A DNA stretch of 64,000 nucleotides from Flavobacterium agri (GCF_013401995.1 NZ_JACBJI010000005.1:62843-126842); one strand, 5' to 3'; shown: positions 44,192 through 53,782, numbered from the stretch's first letter. Notes: generated from the letters alone by a model not told the origin. Numbers and translations: made by a program.

Positions 44192-44773
44192 ATGGAATCC
44201 TTCATAAACTACCTTCAATCCCATAATCTATCGGCCCATTCCATCGATTCCTTAGTTTCTTCTGCGAATCCGGAAGCCTTTAAAAAAGGTGAATTTGTGT
44301 TGCGGCAGGGCGAAGTGTGCCGTCATAAGGTTTTCGTTGAAAAAGGGCTGTTGCGCACGTTTGGATTGACAACCGACGGTAACGAACACATCCTTCAATT
44401 TTCACCCGAAAACACCTGGACACTAGATGTAGAAAGCTATGACAGGCAAATTCCGGCACTTTACAATATATCGGCAATAGAGAAAACAGATGTCTTGATT
44501 TGGGAAAGGAATGATTTTGAACGTTTGAGATCTGAACTCCCCGAGCTTCAAAGCCTGTCCCAGCAACTTATCTCGCGTAACATCTACAACAGTCGTCACC
44601 GTTTGCTCACGGCGTTGGGTGAGACTCCCGAACAGAAATATGAGAACTTCGTACATACGTCGGGCGATTTACTTTCGAGACTGCCGCTTCGCATGATTGC
44701 GTCATTTTTAGGCATTTCGCTCAAAACGCTTACCAGAATTCGAAAAGCCCAGTTGCATAGACAATCAAAATAG
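44192..44773 (+). CDS. Crp/Fnr-family transcriptional regulator
   Basis: 193 residues. A cyclic-nucleotide-binding-like beta-roll (about 25-120: FKKGEFVLRQGEVCRHKVFVEKGLLRTF) is followed by a C-terminal helix-turn-helix (LPLRMIASFLGISLKTLTRIRKAQL). No Fe-S cysteines are visible. Effector unknown. It lies just before an NAD-dependent epimerase-type gene (about 60 bp between), which it may regulate; this pairing is common in Bacteroidota. Confidence 0.9.
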   Translation: MESFINYLQSHNLSAHSIDSLVSSANPEAFKKGEFVLRQGEVCRHKVFVEKGLLRTFGLTTDGNEHILQFSPENTWTLDVESYDRQIPALYNISAIEKTDVLIWERNDFERLRSELPELQSLSQQLISRNIYNSRHRLLTALGETPEQKYENFVHTSGDLLSRLPLRMIASFLGISLKTLTRIRKAQLHRQSK

Positions 44774-44836
44774 GGTCAAATGACCACGTTTTTGTATGGA
44801 CGATTCGTGAATTTTGGTCCATTAAAAATCATTATC

Positions 44837-45733
44837 ATGCGTGTATTTGTTACTGGAGCTTCGGGATTCGTGGGTTCCGCAATCGCAAAAGAACTTTTGG
44901 ATGCCGGTCACCAGGTCATTGGTCTGGCGCGTTCGAACGAATCGGCTAAAGCATTGAAACAGGTTGGTGCCGATGTATATTTCGGTAACCTCGACGATAC
45001 GGAGAGCTTGAAAAAAGGGGTTTCGGGTTGTGATGCCGTTATCCATACGGCCTTTAATCACGATTTTAGTACGTTCAAACAAAATTGCGAAGACGACAGA
45101 CGTGTCATCACGGCTTTGGGAGAAGCGTTGATCGGTTCAGATCGCCCATTGGTCATCACATCTGGAATCGGATTGCTCAATTACGGGCGATTGGTCACCG
45201 AAAGCGATGTGCCTCCAAATTCCGACGTCGCCCCTCGCGCCGCATCCGAAGAAGCTGCAAATGCCGTAGCCAAAAAAGGTGTGAATACCTATATCGTACG
45301 GCTTCCTCCAACGGTTCACGGTCAAGATGACCACGGTTTTGTGCCTATGGTGATCGCGATGGCTAAAGAAAACAGCGAATCGGTATATATCGGTCAAGGC
45401 GACAATAGATGGCCGGCCGTACATCGCTTGGACGCAGCAACTTTATACCGTTTGATCATCGAGCAACAACCTGAACAAAAAGTATTTCATGCGATAGCGG
45501 AACAAGGCGTGCCTTTTCGCGAAATCGCGACCGCAATCGGAAAAGGGCTGGGTGTTCCAACAATCGGCAAAGATAAATTGGGAGCGGAAGCACATTTCGG
45601 GTGGTTTTTGCATTTCGCTTCTTTCGATTGTCCGGCATCGAGTGAGTCGACAAAAAATGTATTGGGATGGCATCCAAAACATATGGGATTACTCAAAAAT
45701 CTTGATTCCGGCGCTTATTTCGAGCAACTCTGA
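44837..45733 (+). CDS. NAD-dependent epimerase/dehydratase-family (extended SDR) protein
   Basis: 298 residues from ATG 44837 (MRVFVTGASGFVGSAIAKEL), whose GASGFVG is the NAD(P)-binding TGxxGxxG motif. The earlier in-frame ATG 44780 adds 19 unlikely residues. The usual SDR Tyr-x3-Lys is not obvious (TSGIGLLNYG occupies the region), so this is an atypical member. Substrate unknown. Probably transcribed with or controlled by the preceding Crp/Fnr regulator; a terminator follows. Confidence 0.85.
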   Translation: MRVFVTGASGFVGSAIAKELLDAGHQVIGLARSNESAKALKQVGADVYFGNLDDTESLKKGVSGCDAVIHTAFNHDFSTFKQNCEDDRRVITALGEALIGSDRPLVITSGIGLLNYGRLVTESDVPPNSDVAPRAASEEAANAVAKKGVNTYIVRLPPTVHGQDDHGFVPMVIAMAKENSESVYIGQGDNRWPAVHRLDAATLYRLIIEQQPEQKVFHAIAEQGVPFREIATAIGKGLGVPTIGKDKLGAEAHFGWFLHFASFDCPASSESTKNVLGWHPKHMGLLKNLDSGAYFEQL

Positions 45734-45745
45734 ATCATCATTTTA

Positions 45746-45778
45746 AAACCCCGATTTGTTTGTAGCATCGGGATTTTT
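45746..45778 (+). terminator. Terminator after the SDR gene
   Basis: CCCGAT (45750-45755) pairs with ATCGGG (45767-45772), flanked by A-rich and T-rich runs. Confidence 0.7.
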
Positions 45779-45826
45779 GCTTGAAAAAAAGTCCAGAAAT
45801 AGATATCTTTAATTAAACGATATCTT

Positions 45827-46501
45827 ATGCGATTGAAAGTCATTATTACAGGCGCGACCGGAATGGTCGGCGAAGGCGTATTGCTCGAATGTCTCCAAAA
45901 CGAAAATGTGAACGAGGTTTTGATTGTCAATCGCAAACCATACGATTTGGAGCATCCGAAACTCAAACAACTTCTCGTTCCCGATTTTTCCAAATTGCAG
46001 GATCGCAAAGCGGAACTGGAAGGATTTGACACTTGTTTCTTTTGTGCAGGTGTAAGCTCGGTTGGGATGAACGAGGAAAAATATACCCAGATTACGTACG
46101 ATATGACGCTATCGTTCGCCAAAACCCTTGTCCGCATAAATCCCAATATGGTTTTTACATATGTTTCGGGCAGCCACACGGACAGTACCGAAAACGGGCG
46201 TGTCATGTGGGCGCGCGTGAAGGGCAAAACCGAAAACGACCTGATGCGATTAGGTTTTAAAGCCGTTTACAATTTTCGTCCCGGAGTTATGTATCCAACC
46301 CAAAGTCAAAAGAACTGGAAAACGCTTTATAAATGGATTGCAAAGTCCATTCGGTTGGTCGCTCCTAAAAGCGTGCTGAATATTTCGGAAGTCGGCAAGG
46401 CGATGATCAATGCTGTCGTTTTGGGCCATACCAAGCATGTTTTGGAGATTTCGGACATTCGATATCTTGCTTCGGGATATTCGCATCAACAGCCGTCGTA
46501 A
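45827..46501 (+). CDS. NAD(P)-binding Rossmann-fold protein, atypical SDR
   Basis: 224 residues. The N-terminal MRLKVIITGATGMVGEGVLLECL has the TGxxGxxG dinucleotide site. YVSGSHTDSTENGRVMWARVKGKTENDL contains a Ser and Lys but no canonical YxxxK. It resembles the small SDR_a5/HTATIP2-like group, but substrate and pathway are unknown. Separate transcript from the previous SDR (terminator between). Confidence 0.82.
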   Translation: MRLKVIITGATGMVGEGVLLECLQNENVNEVLIVNRKPYDLEHPKLKQLLVPDFSKLQDRKAELEGFDTCFFCAGVSSVGMNEEKYTQITYDMTLSFAKTLVRINPNMVFTYVSGSHTDSTENGRVMWARVKGKTENDLMRLGFKAVYNFRPGVMYPTQSQKNWKTLYKWIAKSIRLVAPKSVLNISEVGKAMINAVVLGHTKHVLEISDIRYLASGYSHQQPS

Positions 46502-46537
46502 AATCCTGTTCGCATCAATTTTAAAGCGCCCGATTTC

Positions 46538-46545
46538 TATATTTG
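46538..46545 (+). promoter_or_regulatory. -7 box TATATTTG touching the MtfA-like gene start
   Basis: Full consensus ending only 4 bp before ATG 46550. If used, transcription would begin at or after this ATG, favouring a leaderless message or ATG 46568. Confidence 0.4.
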
Positions 46546-46549
46546 CGGC

Positions 46550-47392
46550 ATGGATGAATTCGATAAGATGCCGATTGCCGAAATGGTCGCGGTCACTGTG
46601 CTTGCCGCCTTTTTTATACTCGTGGCTTTTTCATTTTTCTTCGGCATCGTTTATTTGCAGGCAGAATTCGTATTCGCCAAGACATTCAAACGACCGTTTT
46701 ACGTGCATTTTTATCCTTTGCGCAAGAAAATATCGCCTGAAATCCAGTTTAGACTCAGGCAATATTCGCCTTTTTACGTGAAATTGTCGGACAGGCACAA
46801 AGCTTTTTTCGAACATCGCATCCATCGTTTTCTTGAGAAATACGAATTTTCGGGCCGGGAAGATTTCGAGGTTACCGAAGAAGTAAAAGTTAGGATTGCA
46901 AGTGTGTATGTCATGATGTCGTTCGGGATGCGCAATTACCTTACCCCAATTTTCGAGCGTATCGTCATTTATCCCAAAGTGTATCTGTCGTCGATTACCG
47001 ATCAGTATCACAAGGGCGAGTTCAACCCCTATATGAAAGCCGTGGTGTTTTCATGGGAAGACTTTGTCGCGGGCAACGACATCGCGAATGACAACCTGAA
47101 TCTCGGCATTCATGAATTCGGGCACATCCTTCATCATCACGGCAAAATGGGCAACGATGTGAGTGCCGTAATCTTTATGGAAACCTACGACAGGATTTTG
47201 GAGGAGATCGCCCATCCACCAAATCGCCAAAAATTATTGGATTCGGGTTATTTCAGGGACTATGCGTACACGAACCAATTCGAATTCCTGGCGGTCATCC
47301 TTGAAAATTATTTTGAGACGCCTTACGAATTCAAATCGAACTTCCCGGTACTGTATTCACATGTTTCTAAAATGCTGAATCACCGACATTAG
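46550..47392 (+). CDS. Zinc-dependent peptidase, MtfA-like
   Basis: 280 residues. An N-terminal membrane helix (MVAVTVLAAFFILVAFSFFFG) is followed by a domain with LGIHEFGHILHHHGK, a HExxH zinc site (His188). The flanking EFNPYMKAVVFSWEDF and NQFEFLAVILENYFETP match the MtfA/YeeI group of anthrax-lethal-factor-like peptidases; the last Glu may be the third ligand. It could be membrane-tethered. ATG 46568 is an alternative start. Convergent with rpe (4-bp overlap). Confidence 0.85.
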   Translation: MDEFDKMPIAEMVAVTVLAAFFILVAFSFFFGIVYLQAEFVFAKTFKRPFYVHFYPLRKKISPEIQFRLRQYSPFYVKLSDRHKAFFEHRIHRFLEKYEFSGREDFEVTEEVKVRIASVYVMMSFGMRNYLTPIFERIVIYPKVYLSSITDQYHKGEFNPYMKAVVFSWEDFVAGNDIANDNLNLGIHEFGHILHHHGKMGNDVSAVIFMETYDRILEEIAHPPNRQKLLDSGYFRDYAYTNQFEFLAVILENYFETPYEFKSNFPVLYSHVSKMLNHRH

Positions 47393-48057
47393 GCTACGGT
47401 CGCGACGATTTGCTTGAGGTCGATGATGGTTTGCGTAGGGTTTTCGGCTCTGAACACGAAGTTTCCGGCGACAAGTACATCGGCACCGGCCTCTACGAGA
47501 GGAGTCGCGTTTTTGCTGTTCACGCCACCGTCGATTTCGATCAAAGTGGAAGCTCCGGTCTTGACGATCATTTCTTTAAGCTGACGGATTTTCTTGTAGG
47601 TGTGTTCAATGAACGATTGGCCGCCAAACCCCGGATTTACACTCATCAGGCAAACCAAATCAATGTCTTGGATGACGTCCTCCAAAACACTTACGCTCGT
47701 ATGCGGATTCAATGCGACGCCGGCTTTCATACCTTCGGCCTTTATCGCTTGGAGCGTGCGATGCAAGTGCGTGCAGGCTTCGTAATGGACGGTCAGGTTG
47801 TTCGCGCCCAGGTCTGCGAAAGTCTTGATGTAACGGTCTGGATCGACGATCATCAAATGCACGTCCAGAGGTTTCTTGGCATGTTTGGCGATGGCTTCGA
47901 GTACGGGCATGCCGAATGAGATGTTCGGTACGAAAACGCCGTCCATGATGTCGATGTGGAACCAATCCGCTTGGGAAGCGTTGATCATTTCGATTTCACG
48001 TTGAAGATTGGCGAAGTCGGCAGCTAGTACAGATGGTGCTATGAGGGTGTTTTTCAT
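47389..48057 (-). CDS. rpe: Ribulose-phosphate 3-epimerase
   Basis: 222 residues, TIM barrel. SVLAADFANLQREIEMI at the N-terminus, then WFHIDIMDGVFVPNISFG (metal-binding His-x-Asp and catalytic Asp), VHLMIVDPDRYIKTFADLGA, MSVNPGFGGQSFI and IEIDGGVNSKNA are all present. It interconverts ribulose-5-phosphate and xylulose-5-phosphate in the pentose phosphate pathway, cytosolic. A TACCTTTG box lies 20 bp upstream. Its stop overlaps the MtfA-like gene. Confidence 0.95.
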   Translation of the reverse strand: MKNTLIAPSVLAADFANLQREIEMINASQADWFHIDIMDGVFVPNISFGMPVLEAIAKHAKKPLDVHLMIVDPDRYIKTFADLGANNLTVHYEACTHLHRTLQAIKAEGMKAGVALNPHTSVSVLEDVIQDIDLVCLMSVNPGFGGQSFIEHTYKKIRQLKEMIVKTGASTLIEIDGGVNSKNATPLVEAGADVLVAGNFVFRAENPTQTIIDLKQIVATVA

Positions 48058-48077
48058 GTGGTGTAGTTATGACTGGA

Positions 48078-48085
48078 CAAAGGTA
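48078..48085 (-). promoter_or_regulatory. -7 box TACCTTTG of rpe
   Basis: Full consensus on -, 20 bp before the ATG at 48057. The structured repeat begins about 9 bp further upstream, so the -33 region lies within its hairpin 1. Confidence 0.5.
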
Positions 48086-48093
48086 GTTTTCTT

Positions 48094-48320
48094 CTTCTTT
48101 TTCCTCGCAGAAAAAGAAGCAAAAATGCGTAGCGCCAAATTGCAGCCGCGACCTGACAACGCCTCGGTTTGGAAATGAAACGAACTCGCTGCGCTCAAAC
48201 AGCGCTTCATTTTTTCCAAACCTTCATCGGTCAGGTGCCCGCCTGTGCAATTAACGGCGTGACTAAACGGAAGTGTTTATTGACATTTTCCTCCGCTGCG
48301 CTTTGGAAAATGTGTCTCCG
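48094..48320. repeat. Structured intergenic repeat, copy 1 (three hairpins)
   Basis: Hairpin 1: 48094-48103/48110-48119. Hairpin 2: conserved outer stem ACCTGAC/GTCAGGT (48151-48157/48230-48236) and a copy-specific inner stem (48166-48179/48206-48222). Hairpin 3: 48283-48291/48305-48313. The boxes CAAAAATGC and CAGGTGCCCGCCTG are shared with copies 2 and 3. Copy 1 differs most in its stems but each stem still pairs. No convincing coding frame. Confidence 0.8.
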
Positions 48321-48429
48321 AAAGAAGGTTTTGTGGTTTTGGAAAGCGCTTTTCGTTTAAGAGATTTTGGATGAGATTCCTCCTTCGTCGGAATGACTTT
48401 CGGGTTATGAGCCCGACGAGCTATAAAAA

Positions 48430-48618
48430 TAAAAAACTCCGGACACGAGACTGAAAGGCGAACTGAGCAAAGCTAAACCCGAGCGCAAGGCGCGAACAGA
48501 CCGGAGTTTTTTATCGGGATAAAAATAAAAAACTCCGGAAACCCGAGCGCAAGGCGCGAACAGACCGGAGTTTTTTATCGGGATAAAAATAAAAAACTCC
48601 GGTAATCAGCCGGAGTTT
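48430..48618. terminator. Array of three terminator-like hairpins downstream of rpoD
   Basis: AAAAAACTCCGG pairs with CCGGAGTTTTTT three times: 48431-48442/48501-48512, 48527-48538/48565-48576, and 48593-48602/48610-48618. A 62-bp sequence at 48477-48538 is repeated exactly at 48541-48602 (64-bp period). A-runs and T-runs on both sides make the hairpins potentially bidirectional. The array lies between the rpoD stop and the rpe start, both on -; the remaining ~100 bp on either side show nothing else. Confidence 0.8.
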
Positions 48619-48765
48619 CAATCATCAATCAAAAAACGAACAGTTAATCAGACTGTTGTTGCTATTAAAGCCCTTAGGGGATTTGTCATTGTTTCATTTC
48701 CAAACATACTAATTATTTTGGAATTTCAAGTTTCAAGATTAAAATTAACTTTTTCAGGATTTCAA

Positions 48766-49629
48766 TTACCCCAAATATGTCTTTAAAATCTTACTTCTTG
48801 AAGTGTGCTTCAATCTGCGGATCGCTTTTTCCTTGATCTGACGCACGCGTTCACGAGTCAAATCAAAAGTCTCGCCAATTTCTTCGAGCGTCATCGGATG
48901 TTGGTCACCGAGTCCGAAATAAAGACGGACAACGTCAGCTTCACGAGGCGTCAAAGTTTCCAATGAACGTTCGATTTCGGTGCGAAGCGATTCGTGGATC
49001 AATTCGCGATCCGGGTTCGGAGATTCGCCCGAACGCAAAACGTCGTACAGGTTCGAATCTTCACCTTCAACCAAAGGCGCGTCCATAGAAAGGTGACGTC
49101 CTGAATTTTTCATCGACTCCTTTACATCGTTTACGGTCATGTCGAGCTCTTTCGCGATTTCTTCTGCACTTGGCGGACGTTCGTTCGATTGCTCGAGCAA
49201 AGCGTACATCTTGTTAATCTTGTTGATCGATCCGATTTTGTTCAACGGAAGACGAACGATACGCGACTGTTCTGCCAACGCCTGGAGAATCGACTGACGG
49301 ATCCACCAAACGGCGTAAGAGATGAACTTGAAACCACGCGTCTCGTCGAAACGTTGCGCGGCTTTGATAAGGCCAAGATTTCCTTCGTTGATCAAATCTG
49401 GAAGCGTCAAACCTTGGTTCTGGTATTGTTTTGCTACGGAAACCACGAAACGCAAGTTGGCTTTCGTCAGTTTTTCTAGTGCTCTTTGGTCTCCGGCTTT
49501 GATTTTTTGTGCGAGTTCCACCTCTTCGTCGGCGGTGATAAGGTCGACTTTCCCGATTTCCTGTAGGTACTTGTCTAGTGAAGCCGTTTCCCTGTTGGTT
49601 ACCTGCTTCGTAATTTTAAGTTGTCTCAT
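48766..49629 (-). CDS. rpoD: Primary RNA polymerase sigma factor (RpoD, short Bacteroidota form)
   Basis: 287 residues. Region 1.2 ([20 protein letters not shown]), region 2 ([57 protein letters not shown] in 2.1-2.4), region 3 and region 4 HTH ([28 protein letters not shown]) are intact. The acidic region 1.1 is absent, as usual in this phylum. This sigma factor reads the TTTG/TAnnTTTG promoters seen in the window. A large terminator array lies downstream. Confidence 0.95.
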   Translation of the reverse strand: MRQLKITKQVTNRETASLDKYLQEIGKVDLITADEEVELAQKIKAGDQRALEKLTKANLRFVVSVAKQYQNQGLTLPDLINEGNLGLIKAAQRFDETRGFKFISYAVWWIRQSILQALAEQSRIVRLPLNKIGSINKINKMYALLEQSNERPPSAEEIAKELDMTVNDVKESMKNSGRHLSMDAPLVEGEDSNLYDVLRSGESPNPDRELIHESLRTEIERSLETLTPREADVVRLYFGLGDQHPMTLEEIGETFDLTRERVRQIKEKAIRRLKHTSRSKILKTYLG

Positions 49630-49764
49630 GAAATGATTCCCTTTTTTTAAGAAGATACGTTACTTATACGGTTGGTTGTGACAAAAAGTTACAAACCTTC
49701 AAAAAAAAAATTCCCGATTATAAATCAGTTCGCGATTTTACTATATTTCCGCAAAATTTTTTCA

Positions 49765-51678
49765 ATGAAAACCCTTATCCATTTTTTGTTGATTCTGACG
49801 GTGGGAATCGCGTCGGCCCAAAGAGGCATCGACCCGACAGATGAAGATGTGCAATTGGCAAAAAAGCTGCGCGAGCAATACGGCAAGGAAGATGTCGCGA
49901 TTCTCGAAAGCAGCGACATGGTTTCTTTCGGAATCAGTAAAGACGGATCAAAAGTGACCGTTTCGAACAAAATCCGCGAAAAACTCATGAACATCAACCA
50001 TCGCGCAGACATCCACAAATACGAATTTTACGACAGCGAATCGAAAATCGAGCAGTTCAGCCTCAAATTCCGCAACGATAAAAAGGCGAATTTCATGGTT
50101 CAGGACGAATTTTATAAAGACAGTGACCTGTTTTATAACGATGCGCGCGTCAAACACATGGCCGTCGATTTTCCGGTTCAGGGTTACACGTATAACTACG
50201 AGCTTGACAAGAGTTATAATGATGTGAAGTATTTCACTTCGCTTTATTTCAACGATGAATATCCGGTCATCAACAAGAAAATTTCGATAGCCGTTCCCAA
50301 ATGGCTCAATGTCGAGTTGCGCGAATTCAATTTTTCGGGATATTCTATTTCCAAAAACCAAACGGTGAATTCGGACGGCGAAACCGTTTTTACCTATGAA
50401 CTCAAGAACGCACCTGCATTTTACAAAGACGAGAACGCGCCCGGACGCACCTATGTGTATCCGCACATTTTGGTTTTGGCCAAATCGTATACGAAAGATG
50501 GGAAGGAAAACCGCCTTTTCACCGATTCTGCCGACCTGTACAAATGGTACAAATCGCTTGTCGATATGATGGAAGACGATCCGTCGGCATTCAAAGCGAA
50601 AGTGGACGAGCTTACCGCTGCGGCAAAATCCGACGAGGAAAAAATCAAGAACATCTATTATTGGGTCCAGGATAACATCCGATACATCGCGTTCGAGGAC
50701 GGAATCGCAGGTTTCAAGCCCGACGAGTCCCAAAACGTGTTCACCAAACGTTATGGCGACTGTAAAGGCATGGCAAACCTGATCAAGCAAATGCTTAAAG
50801 CGGCCGGTTTCGATGCGCGTTTGACGTGGATCGGCACGAAGCACATTTCGTACGATTACACCGTTCCGTCTTTGGCCGTCGACAACCACATGATTTGCAC
50901 GCTGCTTTACAAAGGCAAGAAATTCTACCTTGACGGAACCGAGAAATTCGGGGCTTTGGGCGTCAATGCCGAACGCATCCAGGGCAAGGAAGTCATGATC
51001 GAGGACGGCGACAAGTTCATCATCGACAAGATCCCGACGTCGAATACCGAGGTGAACAAAGAAACGTATGCGATCCGTCTGGCCATCGACAATGAAACCC
51101 TGAAAGGAAAGTGCACCAAAACGTTCATGGGTGAAAGTTGCGCCGAATTCCTTTACGGATACAACCGATTCGGACAGGAACGCAAACAGGACGCGTTGCA
51201 GAACTATCTGTCGTTGCGCAACAAGAACATTCAGGTGAGCAATGTCGTGACGTCCGACCTCAAAAACCGCGAGCAGCAACTTAAACTGGACTATGACGTC
51301 GCGGTAAACAACAAGGTTTCTAGCTTCGACGGCGAAATTTACGTAGACATCGACTTCATGAAAGAATTCAACGACTTCGATTTCAAGGAGCGCAAAACCG
51401 ATTACGAGTTCGATTATAAAAGCGATTACCTGTCGTCGGTGACCTTGCAGATTCCCGCAGGTTACAAAGTGACCAAATTGCCCGAAAACATCAACGTGTC
51501 TGGTAAAGATTACGACGTCGCGATCACTTTTACGCAAACCCCGAAGGAAATCATCTGCAAGAAGAATTTCGTATTCAAAAACGGCGTGATCAAGACCACG
51601 GAATTCACGGCCTGGAACGATTTCATCAAAAACCTGAACACCATTTATAACCAACAAATTGTCCTTTCAAAATCGTAA
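49765..51678 (+). CDS. Exported DUF3857 / transglutaminase-like protein, catalytic triad intact
   Basis: 637 residues from ATG 49765 with signal peptide MKTLIHFLLILTVGIASAQ; the longer start at 49672 is rejected because the signal peptide would be internal. DUF3857 occupies about 60-240. The transglutaminase core at about 270-400 has RYGDCKGMA (Cys333), VDNHMICTLL (His375) and YLDGTEKFG (Asp390), the papain-like triad. The C-terminal part is a beta-rich DUF2569/3858-like region. Periplasmic; substrate unknown. Its stop is 1 bp before the next start. Confidence 0.88.
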   Translation: MKTLIHFLLILTVGIASAQRGIDPTDEDVQLAKKLREQYGKEDVAILESSDMVSFGISKDGSKVTVSNKIREKLMNINHRADIHKYEFYDSESKIEQFSLKFRNDKKANFMVQDEFYKDSDLFYNDARVKHMAVDFPVQGYTYNYELDKSYNDVKYFTSLYFNDEYPVINKKISIAVPKWLNVELREFNFSGYSISKNQTVNSDGETVFTYELKNAPAFYKDENAPGRTYVYPHILVLAKSYTKDGKENRLFTDSADLYKWYKSLVDMMEDDPSAFKAKVDELTAAAKSDEEKIKNIYYWVQDNIRYIAFEDGIAGFKPDESQNVFTKRYGDCKGMANLIKQMLKAAGFDARLTWIGTKHISYDYTVPSLAVDNHMICTLLYKGKKFYLDGTEKFGALGVNAERIQGKEVMIEDGDKFIIDKIPTSNTEVNKETYAIRLAIDNETLKGKCTKTFMGESCAEFLYGYNRFGQERKQDALQNYLSLRNKNIQVSNVVTSDLKNREQQLKLDYDVAVNNKVSSFDGEIYVDIDFMKEFNDFDFKERKTDYEFDYKSDYLSSVTLQIPAGYKVTKLPENINVSGKDYDVAITFTQTPKEIICKKNFVFKNGVIKTTEFTAWNDFIKNLNTIYNQQIVLSKS

Positions 51679-51679
51679 T

Positions 51680-53782
51680 ATGAAGAAGATTTTTACTGCT
51701 GTTTTATTTTTGACGGTCGGATTTACGTTCGCCCAGGATATGGAGGAAGTCCGCAAAATGTTTTGGGAGACCAAAGACGAAGGCAGCGATGCGACAGCCG
51801 TTCCCGACAAATACAAGAACGAATCGGCTGTCGTGCTGTATGAGTACGATTATTTTTATTATCCGATGTTTTACCCGAAGCAGGGTTTCCGCAAGCGCAT
51901 CAAACTTCAGGATGCGGCGGCCGTGACCGAGTTTTCGGAATTTTCGTATAAAGAGCTTTCGAGCCGAAGCCGTAGCGTGAACAACAACATGCTCGGCATC
52001 AAGATTATCAAACCCGACGGAAAGGAAATCATCATCGACACCCAAAAAGAGGCGCGCCAAGTAGACGACGACCGGAAACTTGCGATCGCAAACCTCGAGG
52101 TCGGCGATATCATCGATTACTATTTCTACGCGATCATCAACGACGTGAATTCGATTTTCGATACCCAGGAATCGACGCTTTCGGGCGGGTATCCAACGTT
52201 GGCGTTGCGTGTGGAATTACAGCTCGACAAAAAGTTGTTCATCAACCTCAATTCGTTCAACGGCGCACCCGAATTTTCAGATTTGCCTCCGGGACGCAAA
52301 GGCGACCGACGTTTGGAAATCCGTGCGAAAGACGTCCCTAAGAACGAAACCCAACGCTGGTTGTATCCGCTTGTGGCGTTGCCTAGCTACAAATGGCAGG
52401 TGAGCACAAAACCTTTCGGTAAGCCCGACAAGGAAGTGGCCAACGGAAAAGTCAAGAAAAAATTCACTAAAGACGATATGATGTTCTCTTTCGAGGAAAA
52501 GTACCGTCCGTTCGGCGACATGCAGCACATCGAGAAATTCCTCAAGAAAAAGACGTTCGCCGACGATGCCGACAAAGTGCGTCAGGTGTATTATTTCACG
52601 CGCCATTTCTATTATACGCAATTCATTGAGGCGTTTGCGATAAACGAGGCGAAAATCTTCAATCCGTTCGAGTTGTACAAGAATCCGATTTTCCTCGACA
52701 ACGAGACCGAGTTCATCAACCACTTCATGGCGTTTTTGAAGGATAATAAGATCGATTACGATATCGTCGTGGCCACGGCTCGCTACAACGGTCCGCTCGA
52801 CGATGTGCTTTTAGGGCCGAACCTCGACGTGATGTTGCGCGTGAATACGACTCCGGAGCCGGTTTACCTCAAGTATTTCTCTCCGTTCACGAATGCCGAC
52901 CAAATCGCGTCGGAACTTGAAAATACCGATGCTTACGTATTAAACGTTTTCAAACGCAAACGTGTGACCGATGTGGAAAAAGTGCGTCTTCCGTCGTCTA
53001 CGTTCCAGGACAATCATTCCAAAGTCGTGTCGAATGTGACGATGGATTCAGGGATGACAGGATTGAAAGTGAAACGCGAATCTGCTTTTTCAGGGCATCT
53101 GAAGGAAGATGAGCAAAGCAATCGCCTGTATTTTTACGATTATGTCGATGAAGACTACAAGAAGTTCGAGACCGAGTCGGTACTTGAACGTGTAAAGCGC
53201 GACAAGAAACGCGAGCAGTACAAAAAGGAATACGAAGCACTCATCAACAAATACAAGGACAAGCAACGCGAAAACCTCAAGAAAAGCATTTCGGACGAGT
53301 ACGACCTCAAGATCGAGAAATACGAATATACGGTCAAAAATACCGGAAGGTTCGGGCGTAACGAGCCGTTCGTGATCAATGAGGATTTCGATATCGAGAA
53401 CAATTTCGTCAAGAAAGCGGGCAATAATTACATCGTCGAAATCGGGAAAATCCTTACGGGCCAAATCGAGATCAACCAAAAGGAAAAAGACCGCAAGCTC
53501 GACGTTTTTATGCCGTTCCCGCGCAGTTTCGAAAATGAGATCGCGCTCGAAATCCCGGCGGGCTATACCGTTACCGGAATCGAGAAGCTCAATAAGAACG
53601 TGACCAACCCGACGGGTGGTTTTACGAGTACGGCTAAAGTGGAAGGAAACAAACTTGTAATCAGGACGAACAAGTATTATACGAATTATTACGAGCCCAA
53701 CGGCAATTGGCCGAAGATGATGGATTTTTTGGAGGCGGCGTATCAGTTTACGCAGGAGAAGGTACTTTTGAAGAAAGCGTAA
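51680..53782 (+). CDS. Exported DUF3857-domain protein with degenerate transglutaminase core
   Basis: 700 residues from ATG 51680 with signal peptide MKKIFTAVLFLTVGFTFAQ. DUF3857 at about 55-240 (IKIIKPDGKEIIIDTQKEAR). In the transglutaminase position (about 305-400) the Cys motif is missing: PIFLDNETEFINHFMAFLKD stands where GDCKxxA would be. A coiled region (RVKRDKKREQYKKEYEALIN) and a beta-rich C-terminus follow. It is translationally linked with the preceding active homologue (1-bp gap), which suggests an enzyme plus a pseudo-enzyme partner. A strong terminator follows. Confidence 0.85.
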   Translation: MKKIFTAVLFLTVGFTFAQDMEEVRKMFWETKDEGSDATAVPDKYKNESAVVLYEYDYFYYPMFYPKQGFRKRIKLQDAAAVTEFSEFSYKELSSRSRSVNNNMLGIKIIKPDGKEIIIDTQKEARQVDDDRKLAIANLEVGDIIDYYFYAIINDVNSIFDTQESTLSGGYPTLALRVELQLDKKLFINLNSFNGAPEFSDLPPGRKGDRRLEIRAKDVPKNETQRWLYPLVALPSYKWQVSTKPFGKPDKEVANGKVKKKFTKDDMMFSFEEKYRPFGDMQHIEKFLKKKTFADDADKVRQVYYFTRHFYYTQFIEAFAINEAKIFNPFELYKNPIFLDNETEFINHFMAFLKDNKIDYDIVVATARYNGPLDDVLLGPNLDVMLRVNTTPEPVYLKYFSPFTNADQIASELENTDAYVLNVFKRKRVTDVEKVRLPSSTFQDNHSKVVSNVTMDSGMTGLKVKRESAFSGHLKEDEQSNRLYFYDYVDEDYKKFETESVLERVKRDKKREQYKKEYEALINKYKDKQRENLKKSISDEYDLKIEKYEYTVKNTGRFGRNEPFVINEDFDIENNFVKKAGNNYIVEIGKILTGQIEINQKEKDRKLDVFMPFPRSFENEIALEIPAGYTVTGIEKLNKNVTNPTGGFTSTAKVEGNKLVIRTNKYYTNYYEPNGNWPKMMDFLEAAYQFTQEKVLLKKA

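Noticed and set aside
48477..48602. Tandem 64-bp repeats as a CRISPR array
   Set aside because: Only two units, no regular unique spacers, no cas genes; the units are terminator hairpins.
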